From: Planctomycetaceae bacterium
GTDB lineage: Bacteria; Planctomycetota; Planctomycetia; Pirellulales; Pirellulaceae
Assembly: GCA_003233175.1 (NCBI GenBank)
Contig: QIKY01000169.1
Span: 1 to 40,110 of the forward strand
Direction of reading: 5' to 3'
Length of the DNA stretch: 40,110 nucleotides
The notes beneath the pieces were generated by a model that was given only the letters and a program-made list of their open reading frames with translations, had not been told where the DNA came from and ran no database searches. This document shows, piece after piece, positions 1 to 7,415 of this stretch (within the stretch, counting starts at the first letter, position 1; each line of letters starts with the position of its first letter). Both the position numbers and the translations under genes were made by a program.

Positions 1-2
1 TG

Positions 3-53
3 GGCATTGACCCCGAGAAAATAAAATCCATCCCGCCAAAAAACCCGATATGA
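3..53 (+). CDS. C-terminal end of an upstream gene (partial)
   Basis: Reading frame 3 is open from the window edge and ends at TGA 51-53, giving the residues GIDPEKIKSIPPKNPI. The composition (charged, then a Pro/Lys tail) is plausible for a protein C-terminus, and the other two forward frames stop within 24 bases. The piece is too short to assign a family. It would lie 114 bases upstream of the UbiD-family gene on the same strand. Confidence 0.35.
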   Translation, partial: GIDPEKIKSIPPKNPI

Positions 54-140
54 TAAACTCAAACCACCAAACCTGGCGCTGTCCAGTTAGGCTCCAAATT
101 ATCAATAGTTATTTGTCAATTGTCATTGATCATTTACGGC

Positions 141-168
141 GTTGGAATAAACCAGTTGGAATAAACCA
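141..168 (+). repeat. 14-bp perfect tandem duplication at the ubiD-like start codon
   Basis: The unit GTTGGAATAAACCA occurs twice back to back (141-154 and 155-168). The last A of the second copy is the A of the ATG start codon. Each unit contains TTGGAA, the only weak Shine-Dalgarno-like stretch in this leader, so the duplication may double or reposition the ribosome-binding region. Upstream is AT-rich DNA with repeated TTGTCAAT/TCATTGAT words. Confidence 0.7.
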
Positions 169-1991
169 TGGGCTATCAAACACTCCACGCCTGCCTGTAC
201 GATTTGGACGCAACCGGCCGATTGGTCCGACTGGATACGCCGGTCGACGCCCACTTGGAGGCGGCCGAAATTCAACGCCGCGTGTTTGCCTCCGCCGGAC
301 CCGCCGTGTTGTTCACCAACGTGAAGAACTGCCGGTTCCCGATGGCGTCGAACCTGTTTGGCAGTCGCGACCGCATCGACTATCTATTTCGCGACGCCCT
401 GCCGCCTCTCCGCCGCTTGTTCGAACTTAAAATCGATCCTGGCGAAATCGTGAAACATCCCACGCGGTATCTGGGCGTTGCCGCCACGCTGTTCAAGGCG
501 TTGCCGAAGCGTTGCCGCCGGGGCCCCGTGTTGGCGAATAGCATTCGTATTTCCGAACTGCCGCAACTCACCTCTTGGCCCGACGACGGCGGCGCGTTTA
601 TCACCTTGCCGCAGGTCTATACCGAAAGTACGCGGAAGCCGGGTTGTATGCATTCCAACTTAGGCATGTATCGAATCCAACTCTCCGGCGGCGATTACAA
701 ACCCGACCAAGAGATCGGCCTGCATTATCAATTGCATCGGGGCATTGGCGTGCAACAAGCGGAGGCGATGCAGGCGGGCCAGCCGTTTCACGTCAATATA
801 TTCGTGGGCGGCGCGCCCGCGATGACGCTGGCGGCGGTCATGCCGCTGCCCGAAGGCGTGGCTGAATTGACCTTTGCCGGTATGTTGGCGAGAAAACGTA
901 TGCGCATGATTATCGGCCACGCGCCGTTGCCGATTTACGCCGACGCCGATTTCTGCATTTGCGGTGTGGTGGAGCCGGGAAAACTATTGCCCGAAGGCCC
1001 CTTCGGCGATCATCTCGGCTATTACAGTTTGACGCACGATTTTCCCGTGCTGCGGGTCACGAAAGTACTGCATAAACCTGGAGCGATATGGCCGTTCACG
1101 GTGGTGGGCCGTCCGCCCCAGGAAGATACGTTCTTCGGCCAGATGATTCACGACCTGACCGGACCGATTATTCCCAGCGTGGTTCGCGGCGTGCGGGCGG
1201 TGCATGCGGTGGATGCGGCGGGCGTGCATCCGCTCATGTTGGCCATCGGCAGCGAGCGTTACACGCCCTACCAAGAACGCAGCCAGCCGGCCGAACTGCT
1301 CACGCAGGCCAACGCCATTTTGGGGCAAGGGCAAATGTCGTTGGCCAAATATCTGTTGATCGTGGCCGGGGAGGACGATCCTCAACTCGACATCCACGAC
1401 ATTCCCGCCTTCCTGAAGCAACTGCTGGAGCGCATCGATTGGCGGCGCGACCTGCATTTCCAAACCCGCACCACGATCGACACGCTGGACTATTCCAGCG
1501 GCGCCTTGAACTCCGGCTCCAAGGTCGTGATGGCGGCGGCGGGGCCGGTCGTGCGGGAACTGCCAACGGAAATACCCGCCGATTTCAACCTGCCGGCCGA
1601 GTATACAGAGCCGCGCGTCTGCCTGCCGGGCGTGTTGGCGGTGCGGGCGCCTGCCTGGAAAGCGAACAGCGCGGCCGCATTTGCCGAAGCGATCAATGAA
1701 CAATCCCCGCTCAACCAATTTCCGCTGGTGGTGTTGGTCGACGACAGTCGCTTCGTGGCGGAGTCGCTCAATAATTTCCTCTGGACCGTCTTCACTCGCA
1801 GCAATCCTGCGGCGGACATTCAAGGCGTGGGCGCCTTTATCGACGACAAACATTGGGGCTGCCGCGGCAGTTTGATCCTCGACGCCCGCGCCAAACCGCA
1901 CCACGCGCCGCCGCTGATTGCAGACCCGGAAGTTTGTAAAAAAATCGACGCCTTGGCGGCCTCTGGCGGCCCGCTGAGTCGTTTTCTCTAA
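168..1991 (+). CDS. UbiD family prenylated-FMN-dependent (de)carboxylase
   Basis: 607 residues, a little longer than the roughly 500 of UbiD and Fdc1. The family carries out reversible non-oxidative decarboxylation of aromatic or alpha,beta-unsaturated acids with prenylated FMN in the cytoplasm. Family signatures include the segment PEGPFGDHLGYY at about residues 275-286 followed by the FPVLRVTKVLHKPGAIWP region, and a metal/cofactor-binding middle domain. Characterised members such as Fdc1 read EGPFGE at the active site. Here the first acid is Glu276 and the second is Asp281, a conservative change. No UbiX-type prenyltransferase is seen in the window, so the cofactor must be made elsewhere. 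The substrate cannot be inferred: ubiquinone or menaquinone precursors and other aromatic acids are all possible. ATG 168 is used because it follows the 14-bp duplication and the upstream sequence is not coding-like. Confidence 0.9.
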   Translation: MGYQTLHACLYDLDATGRLVRLDTPVDAHLEAAEIQRRVFASAGPAVLFTNVKNCRFPMASNLFGSRDRIDYLFRDALPPLRRLFELKIDPGEIVKHPTRYLGVAATLFKALPKRCRRGPVLANSIRISELPQLTSWPDDGGAFITLPQVYTESTRKPGCMHSNLGMYRIQLSGGDYKPDQEIGLHYQLHRGIGVQQAEAMQAGQPFHVNIFVGGAPAMTLAAVMPLPEGVAELTFAGMLARKRMRMIIGHAPLPIYADADFCICGVVEPGKLLPEGPFGDHLGYYSLTHDFPVLRVTKVLHKPGAIWPFTVVGRPPQEDTFFGQMIHDLTGPIIPSVVRGVRAVHAVDAAGVHPLMLAIGSERYTPYQERSQPAELLTQANAILGQGQMSLAKYLLIVAGEDDPQLDIHDIPAFLKQLLERIDWRRDLHFQTRTTIDTLDYSSGALNSGSKVVMAAAGPVVRELPTEIPADFNLPAEYTEPRVCLPGVLAVRAPAWKANSAAAFAEAINEQSPLNQFPLVVLVDDSRFVAESLNNFLWTVFTRSNPAADIQGVGAFIDDKHWGCRGSLILDARAKPHHAPPLIADPEVCKKIDALAASGGPLSRFL

Positions 1992-2005
1992 CTCATTTCG
2001 CCCTA

Positions 2006-2052
2006 GGCGCCTGGCCAAGAACTATTCCGTTTTTTTCGGATTTGGGCCAGGC
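2006..2052. repeat. Hairpin plus 30-nt repeat (family D) downstream of the UbiD gene
   Basis: Positions 2006-2035 match 5558-5587 (downstream of rsmG) at 26 of 30 positions; both end in ATTCCGTTTTTT. Here the arms GCCTGGCC (2009-2016) and GGCCAGGC (2045-2052) can also form a hairpin whose loop holds the T-run. Because the T-run is in the loop, this is not a standard intrinsic terminator. Confidence 0.5.
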
Positions 2053-2060
2053 TGAGAGGT

Positions 2061-2430
2061 CAGGCGTTTTTGATTTCATATCCTGGAAGGATAAAAGCCA
2101 TTAGCCGGCGGTCGAGCGCAGCGAACACCACCGGAGTCTCGATACGCCGAAATACCCCATCCCAGCGACGATGCCAGCCGCCGTTGGAGTGTACGCTTCA
2201 GCGTATTTTTTTTGGAGGCGTGCGCGATTCCGAAATCACGTTGACGCGTACACTCCAACGGTGGGCGGCGCGAATGGCGGCGTTGTATTGAGGCGTTCGG
2301 TCTGGCATCCCGCCGGGATGCATCGCGATTGCTGCGCCGACCAACCGGTGGCGTCGCTCCGCTCAGCCACCGGCTAATGGCTGCCAAGCCTCCGGCTTGA
2401 TGAGAATTCCAGAACACTATTGCGCAGAAT
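2061..2430. repeat. Composite nested-palindrome intergenic repeat, copy 1
   Basis: This block is similar in order and sequence to 24840-25205. It holds, in order: a conserved segment with GATTTCATATCC and GGATAAAAGCCA (2071-2100); a CCGGCGG/CCACCGG hairpin (about 2105-2133); a family A module with perfect 16-bp arms CCGTTGGAGTGTACGC (2181-2196) and GCGTACACTCCAACGG (2246-2261); a GCATCCCGCCGGGATGC palindrome (about 2304-2320); a CCGGTGGC/GCCACCGG hairpin (about 2345-2373) followed by CTAATGGCTGCCAAGCCTCC; and an end segment AGAATTCC...CAGAAT. Compared with copy 2 it lacks the left terminal arm. It lies between convergent genes (UbiD and SET). Confidence 0.8.
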
Positions 2431-2446
2431 AGATCTTGGGCAGGCC

Positions 2447-2875
2447 CTAGGTTGCCAGAGGCAGTTGATCAAGCTCATCGGGGTCGACGATCCAGCCCCG
2501 GCATCGGGGGCTGCCGCAGAGGCAGCGAATCGCGGTTTCCGCGGGCCAGCAATAGTCGATCGTGAGCGGTTCGCCGGCTTGAATTTGGCGAGTCGCGCAC
2601 AGCCAAACCGATTCTTTCTCACCATCGACTTTCGCCCAAGAGATAAATTCGCAATTGGGTTCGCAGGAATGATTCAAAAACCGATAGGGAGCACGGGGCT
2701 CCAACGAGAAGTCGCCGCCCATGTCGATGCAATAATCGGAGCTGTAGTCAGGATCATCGATCCATTCGCCTTGCACTTCTCCGATGACATCGTCGACTTG
2801 AAAACTTCTGATCGCCAGTACGCCATACCCCAACTCCGTTTGCTCCACGAGCACGCCATCTACCGAACTCTCCAT
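2447..2875 (-). CDS. SET-domain protein (putative protein-lysine methyltransferase)
   Basis: 142 residues, a compact single SET domain. Visible signatures are GYGVLAIRSF near the N-terminus (SET-I G-x-G motif), RFLNHSCEPNC (the RF-x-NHSC motif that binds S-adenosylmethionine and forms the pseudoknot), GEPLTIDYCW (the ITIDY motif), and a Cys-rich post-SET tail CLCGSPRCRGWI that would bind zinc together with the Cys of NHSC. Family members transfer methyl groups to lysine side chains; SET proteins are typical of eukaryotes but also occur in bacteria. The target is unknown. The stop codon abuts the composite repeat. The small gene 3020-3325 lies upstream on the same strand, 144 bases away. Confidence 0.88.
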   Translation of the reverse strand: MESSVDGVLVEQTELGYGVLAIRSFQVDDVIGEVQGEWIDDPDYSSDYCIDMGGDFSLEPRAPYRFLNHSCEPNCEFISWAKVDGEKESVWLCATRQIQAGEPLTIDYCWPAETAIRCLCGSPRCRGWIVDPDELDQLPLAT

Positions 2876-3019
2876 ACGCCGAACACTCCTTTACCCTGTT
2901 TCTTGTCTCGCGCCCCGTTACGCGCGGCGCGGCCTTCGCACGGTATACTTCAACCGGCGAAGATCGTCAAAGGGGCGCGTGGAAAAACGCGGTAAGGAGT
3001 GACGAGGCTTGGCTCGCAT

Positions 3020-3325
3020 TCAAGCGGCGGAGCGGGAAGTTCGCGCGTGCTTTCGCAGGCGCCGCACTTGCTTGAGCACAACTTGGCGATCAGCATGTTG
3101 CCGGATAAAACGCCGAGCTGTTTCCACGGCCATCGTTACCGAATGGAAGCCGTGAAAATACGCGCCCGCCTCGGCCTCGTTTCTCACGGAAACATGAAAC
3201 ATTTGGCGAACGATGGTAAAGCCGGTGCGGCGCCGCGAAACTTCAATCGCCCAGCCTTGGTGCGTTTCGGTGAAGACCGTTTGGGAAGCGACTCGCGGCG
3301 CGTTGGGTTTGGTTTGCATCAGCAT
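3020..3325 (-). CDS. Small basic hypothetical protein
   Basis: 101 residues with no recognised family. The N-terminal half (FTETHQGWAIEVSRRRTGFTI) could form short strands and the C-terminal half is a basic helix rich in Arg, Lys and His. It sits upstream of the SET gene on the same strand. Starts at CAT 3323-3325 (ATG) or the in-frame ATG at 3319 are possible; neither has a convincing Shine-Dalgarno sequence. The composition is more protein-like than the overlapping forward frame, but the call is uncertain. Confidence 0.42.
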   Translation of the reverse strand: MLMQTKPNAPRVASQTVFTETHQGWAIEVSRRRTGFTIVRQMFHVSVRNEAEAGAYFHGFHSVTMAVETARRFIRQHADRQVVLKQVRRLRKHARTSRSAA

Positions 3326-3391
3326 GCATCACGAAATCGTGGCTAAGCAACGGGTGTGAAAAAACAACAACCGTGTTTTGGCTCCGCAAAA

Positions 3392-4036
3392 TCAACGACG
3401 CGGCGCGGCGCGATACCCACCCGCCGTTTTCCGAGACCGCGACCTGCGGTTGTACACTGTTTTTGCCCTGCCGACCTCTCTTTGAGGACCGCCGACTGCT
3501 CCCTCGAACACCTGAACATCGCGAATGGCGCCTTCAAATTCGCCGGGGCGACTTTCCACGATTCCATGGTCGACATACTCGTCGTCGACATAGCCTTCGT
3601 CGTTATACGCTTCATCAGCAAACACCTCGCCGCCGCCAGCCGATCCACAACCCTCGTGTATTCGAGAGCCCCAAAGATTGCCCAGCCGGGCGCCGCTGCA
3701 TTCGTCGCTGCCGCAGGAATCGCAATTTTTTTGGCCTGTCCAATTTCCGTAGTCGTCGCAAGAATCGCAGTCGTCGGGCGCGTCGTTGATCCAAGGATGC
3801 AAGTAGAATTCACCGCAGCCGGAGCCGCAGGTCAGTGCGTTTTTCATGTAAGACAGCAAACCGATGCCGCCTCCGCCGCCGGCGCATGAATCGCAGCCGC
3901 CGCCTCCGCAGTCGGCGCACGCCGCCGCAATGGGCGCGCCCTCGAAGCCGCCCCGGTAGAGGCTGTCGGTGCAGCACCCCGTAGCCATCACCACCATCAG
4001 AGACGCCCAGCCTAGGCCGAAGAATCGCAACATCAT
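3392..4036 (-). CDS. Gly/Cys-rich putative lipoprotein, unknown function
   Basis: 214 residues. The N-terminus (MMLRFFGLGWASLMVVMATGCC) is a short signal peptide ending in a lipobox-like MATGC, so export and lipidation are likely. The mature part has clusters CADCGGGGCDSCAGGGGG, CGSGCGEF, DDCDSCDDYG and NCDSCGSDEC, giving many C-x2-C pairs, then an acidic Asp/Glu/Tyr stretch, and ends in a basic Arg/Lys tail. No named domain is recognised. The paired cysteines could bind metal or form disulfides; this is inference. It stands alone, with about 290 bases before the divergent VOC gene. Secreted Gly/Cys-rich proteins of this kind are common in planctomycetes. Confidence 0.7.
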   Translation of the reverse strand: MMLRFFGLGWASLMVVMATGCCTDSLYRGGFEGAPIAAACADCGGGGCDSCAGGGGGIGLLSYMKNALTCGSGCGEFYLHPWINDAPDDCDSCDDYGNWTGQKNCDSCGSDECSGARLGNLWGSRIHEGCGSAGGGEVFADEAYNDEGYVDDEYVDHGIVESRPGEFEGAIRDVQVFEGAVGGPQREVGRAKTVYNRRSRSRKTAGGYRAAPRR

Positions 4037-4327
4037 CGAAGTTTCCTTTGTCGTAAAGTCGCCATGCTTCGCACGGTCGCCGAGAGGTCGTTCAACGGCA
4101 AATCAGAGCCGGCTGGATACGCCAGCACATCAAAAACGCCAGCACTCCAGGCGGCGCAGAGCGCGTTTTCCGGCCTGGATAGGTTTATCGACCGCCTAAT
4201 CCGCAAAATCGAGAAAATCGCCACAAACTCCGCATCTTAATAGGTGCGGGTCGGTTGTCGTGGTTGGCGGGTGTTTTATACTGGCCCTCGTTGTTGGCTC
4301 GCACTTTCGACTTACTCGGATTTGACC

Positions 4328-4741
4328 ATGACCTCACTCCCCATTCAGCGGTTACACCACGCCGCCCTGACAACCGCCTCTCCCGAGCGGTCCAAGGCGT
4401 TTTACATTGAGGTTTTAGGGTTCAAGGAGTTGGAGCGGCCGGGGTTCCATTTCCGCGGCGGTTGGCTGGCGGGCTACGGTATGCAGATCCACATTATCGA
4501 AAATGCGGCGGGAGTTGGCGAGCGTTCCACGGAAATCGATTCGCGCAGGAACCATTTGGCCTTCGCCGTGGACGACGCCAGCCAAGTGACCGCCATTCTC
4601 GAAGAGCACGGCATTGCGTATCGTGAGCAAGTGAACGCTGGCGGCATCCATCAGACCTTTTTCCACGACCCCGACGGCCATCATATTGAAATCGCGGAGT
4701 ATCCACCCGACCCTCCGTTCGTGGTGAACGATCAAACCTAA
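4328..4741 (+). CDS. VOC family (glyoxalase/bleomycin resistance/dioxygenase fold) protein
   Basis: 137 residues from ATG 4328, a usual length for single-domain VOC proteins. It starts with IQRLHHAALTT, where a His is the usual first metal ligand, has SKAFYIEVLGFKELERPGF (the conserved F-Y-x-x-x-L-G-F helix/turn), and ends with FFHDPDGHHIEIAEYPPD, the typical D-P-D-G-x-x-(I/L)-E-(I/L) end with the second metal-binding Glu. Members handle small electrophiles, do ring cleavage, or bind drugs; the substrate cannot be told. An in-frame extension to 4244 exists but precedes the conserved domain and reads as non-coding. It is followed by a 121-base gap and rsmG. Confidence 0.85.
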   Translation: MTSLPIQRLHHAALTTASPERSKAFYIEVLGFKELERPGFHFRGGWLAGYGMQIHIIENAAGVGERSTEIDSRRNHLAFAVDDASQVTAILEEHGIAYREQVNAGGIHQTFFHDPDGHHIEIAEYPPDPPFVVNDQT

Positions 4742-4862
4742 GAGCTCCTAACATAACCCCTGTTTGGCGTTTCAAACACGGAGTTTGATGCTGACCTACT
4801 AAGTTGTGTTAGAAGGTATAAACATACACAGATGAATCACAGAGCAATGGCGGCCTAAACGC

Positions 4863-5537
4863 GTGAATGAAACTTCAGAGTCGATCGAAGAAGCAAGAGA
4901 ACCCTCGGAATCTTTTGAGGAAGCGCTGCAGCGTTGTAGTTTGGACTTTCCGGAGCAGCAATTCGCCCAGTTAGACAACTACCGCGAACTGCTCTGGGGA
5001 TGGAACAAGAAGCTCAACCTGACGCGCCACACCGACTTCGATACGTTCGCCTCGCGCGATGTGGTCGACGCCTGGCAACTCGCGCAGCATTTGCAGCCGG
5101 GAGAAGAGGTGTTGGACGTCGGCTCCGGCGGCGGCGCGCCCGGAGTGATACTCGCGATAATACGTCCTGACTTGCAAATGACGTTAGCCGAATCGGTCGG
5201 CAAGAAAGCGCAAACGCTCGATTCCATCGTGGCCGATCTCGACCTACCGGTGGCGGTTTTCAATTCCCGCGCCGAACATATGCTCGACGACTTTCGCTAC
5301 GACGTGCTTGTCGCACGCGCGGTCGGTTCGATGTCGCGCATGCTGAAATGGTTTGAGCCCCACTGGTCTGCCTTCCATCGGCTGCTGCTCATCAAAGGCC
5401 CTCGCTGGGTGGACGAGCGCAAGGAAGCGCGGGAGCGCGGCCTGTTGAGCAACCTCGAATTGAGGCGTGTGGCTTCGTACCCCATGCCAAGCACGGAATC
5501 GGAAAGCGTGATTCTGCAAATCACGCTGAAAGAATAG
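4863..5537 (+). CDS. rsmG: 16S rRNA (guanine527-N7)-methyltransferase RsmG (GidB)
   Basis: 224 residues, close to the E. coli length. The enzyme methylates N7 of G527 in 16S rRNA with S-adenosylmethionine. Diagnostic segments are ELLWGWNKKLNLTRHTD (the W-N-x-x-x-N-L-T motif), EVLDVGSGGGAPGVILAI (SAM-binding motif I), AESVGKKAQTLDSI (the E-S-x-x-K-K motif) and VLVARAVGSMSRML (the A-R-A motif). The start is GTG 4863; there is no in-frame ATG nearby. An acidic N-terminal extension of about 20 residues precedes the family core. It appears to be a single gene. Members of the 5' neighbourhood usually seen in other phyla (mnmG, parA) are absent. Confidence 0.95.
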   Translation: MNETSESIEEAREPSESFEEALQRCSLDFPEQQFAQLDNYRELLWGWNKKLNLTRHTDFDTFASRDVVDAWQLAQHLQPGEEVLDVGSGGGAPGVILAIIRPDLQMTLAESVGKKAQTLDSIVADLDLPVAVFNSRAEHMLDDFRYDVLVARAVGSMSRMLKWFEPHWSAFHRLLLIKGPRWVDERKEARERGLLSNLELRRVASYPMPSTESESVILQITLKE

Positions 5538-6070
5538 CGGACGATGGAATGGACCTTGGCGCCTGCCCAATAGCAATTCCGTTTTTTGGGGAATGCTCTT
5601 CTCCAACCCCGCCAAACGATCTAAAACACGTCCATTCTCATCCGCCGGAAGGCGTGAGCATTCTTGCTCGAACATGTCGGGACTCCTTGCTGGTGGGGTT
5701 TTTAGTCCAACACAACATTAGCAGGAGTCGGGACTTATGAAAACTTGAACGGATCGCGTTTGCGAGCCAATGCCAGCCGCGTGGAGTATATCTGGCATGT
5801 CTTCGGGATGAGAACCGGGTGTGTAGCATCAAGATGTCCTCACACCAAAACCGCCGGCGGCGGCAGTCATTTTACCAGTCGCGGCTCCAGCCCCGCCCGA
5901 CCAGATTCTCCCCACCTCGCTCAAACGCCATGCCAGTTGCAAACTGCAAGGTGCGCTCGAGAAACGCTGCTGCCCGATTTCTTCTTATGCGGGTCTCTCT
6001 TGACCTCATCTCGGGGCTGCGCCTACGATGACCGAAAGTGCTTTGTCTTCTGCATGGATGCAATGATAAG
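5538..6070. other. Non-coding gap between rsmG and the glycosyltransferase gene
   Basis: No convincing gene. It holds the second copy of the family D 30-nt repeat (5558-5587), an imperfect inverted repeat with arms GACTCCTTGCT (5681-5691) and AGCAGGAGTC (5720-5729) flanked by a direct repeat GTCGGGACT, and a possible promoter at 6000-6029. The short open frames here do not look protein-like. Confidence 0.6.
6000..6029 (+). promoter_or_regulatory. Candidate sigma-70 type promoter for the 6071 gene
   Basis: TTGACC (6000-6005), an 18-base spacer and TACGAT (6024-6029) lie about 40 bases before ATG 6071. The -35 is a 5/6 match and the -10 a 4/6 match. This rests on pattern only. Confidence 0.3.
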
Positions 6071-7390
6071 ATGGAGAAGTTTTCCCGCCAAACAACCGCT
6101 CTGGCTGTCGGTGTGCTAGCAGTTTCGCTGGCGATTCGACTCGGCGCCGGCGTTTGGTGGCAGTCGCGAATAAGCGACGACGCGCTCTTCGGCCTGCCCG
6201 ACAGCGAAAGTTATTGGCTGCTGGCGGAATCGGTTTATGAAGGGCGTCCCTACGAATTCGGACCCGGAGGGCCGCGTATTTTTCGTGCGCCGGGATATCC
6301 GCTGGCGCTGGCGGGCGTGTTCTACCTGATTGGCAAACCGGTTCACAAAGGAACGGGCGAATCAAAAACAGGTGAATCATTGCGAGCCGTTCAAGCAGTA
6401 AGGATTTTTAACGCCGTTCTCGGCGTCTTGGCGGTGGGCGGGGTGATGTGGTTGGCCGCCGCTTTGTTTGATATTCGAGCGGCGTTTGTCGCGGGGCTGC
6501 TAGCAGCGTTCTACCCCGGCGCTGTCGCGATGAGCGTATTCGTATTGAGCGAAGCACTTTTTTGTCCGTTGATGCTGGCGCAACTCATCGCCTGGATATC
6601 GGCCGTGCGAATCGACTGCCCAAAACGAGCGGCGTTTGTCGCCTGGCTGGGCGGATTGATTGCCGGCGCCGCGATTCTCGTGCGTCCCAGTTGGCTGCTG
6701 TTCACCCCCGGAGCGGCGCTCTTGGCGGTGCTCGTTTGCCGTCCTCGCGCACGGCACGCTCTTTGCGGGCTGTTGATGATGCTGGGGCTCGTAATGGCCA
6801 TGGCGCCTTGGTGGGTGCGAAATTATGGCGTCACTGGTGCGTTTGTTCCCACGACCTTGCAAGTGGGCGCGAGCCTTTACGATGGCCTCAATCCGCAGGC
6901 CACCGGCGCCAGCGATATGCGTTTCGCTGCTGTTTTCCATCAAGCCCAAAAAGACGACGACCTCCGCACAGGCGCCTCGCCGGCCGGTTTTGAACAACGT
7001 CTCGACGCCCGTCTGCGCGATGCTTCGCTCAGTTGGGCGGGAGCGAACCCTGGGCGGGTGCTGGAACTGGCGGTGATCAAATTTCGCCGGATGTGGAGTG
7101 TTTGGCCGCATGCCGCCGAATTCTCCAGCCCCATGCAAACCTGGGTTTCGGCTTTGGGTTTCACGCCGATTTTTTTGGCGGGGCTGGTCGGAATAGCGAT
7201 GTTCGCCAGGCGCGGCTGGCCGTACGTTCTGTGCGCCTTGCCGGCCGTGTATTTCACCTGCCTACACATGATTTTCGTCAGTTCGATTCGCTACCGTCAG
7301 CCCGCCATGCTGCCCTGGATTGTGTTGGCGGCGGGCGCCGTTGTGTTGTTGCTCCCCGCAACCCAGCCACGAAAGGAGCCGACCCATTAG
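6071..7390 (+). CDS. Polytopic glycosyltransferase, ArnT/PMT-2 (GT39-like) family
   Basis: 439 residues from ATG 6071, with many hydrophobic helices from LAVGVLAVSLAIRL near the N-terminus to WIVLAAGAVVLLL at the C-terminus. After the first helix comes LPDSESYWLLAESVYEG, like the periplasmic Asp-x-x-x-Y-x-x-x-A loop of PMT/ArnT proteins, which transfer sugars from polyprenyl-phosphate donors to proteins or lipids. A second loop FRAPGYPLALAGVFYLIG also fits the family. An in-frame upstream ATG at 6038 adds 11 non-membrane residues; 6071 puts the Lys/Arg-containing MEKFSRQ directly before the first helix. Only 25 bases separate it from the AsmA-like gene, so the two are probably co-transcribed. 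Confidence 0.8.
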   Translation: MEKFSRQTTALAVGVLAVSLAIRLGAGVWWQSRISDDALFGLPDSESYWLLAESVYEGRPYEFGPGGPRIFRAPGYPLALAGVFYLIGKPVHKGTGESKTGESLRAVQAVRIFNAVLGVLAVGGVMWLAAALFDIRAAFVAGLLAAFYPGAVAMSVFVLSEALFCPLMLAQLIAWISAVRIDCPKRAAFVAWLGGLIAGAAILVRPSWLLFTPGAALLAVLVCRPRARHALCGLLMMLGLVMAMAPWWVRNYGVTGAFVPTTLQVGASLYDGLNPQATGASDMRFAAVFHQAQKDDDLRTGASPAGFEQRLDARLRDASLSWAGANPGRVLELAVIKFRRMWSVWPHAAEFSSPMQTWVSALGFTPIFLAGLVGIAMFARRGWPYVLCALPAVYFTCLHMIFVSSIRYRQPAMLPWIVLAAGAVVLLLPATQPRKEPTH

Positions 7391-7415
7391 CGCTCGCTGG
7401 TCTGGCCGATTTCGC

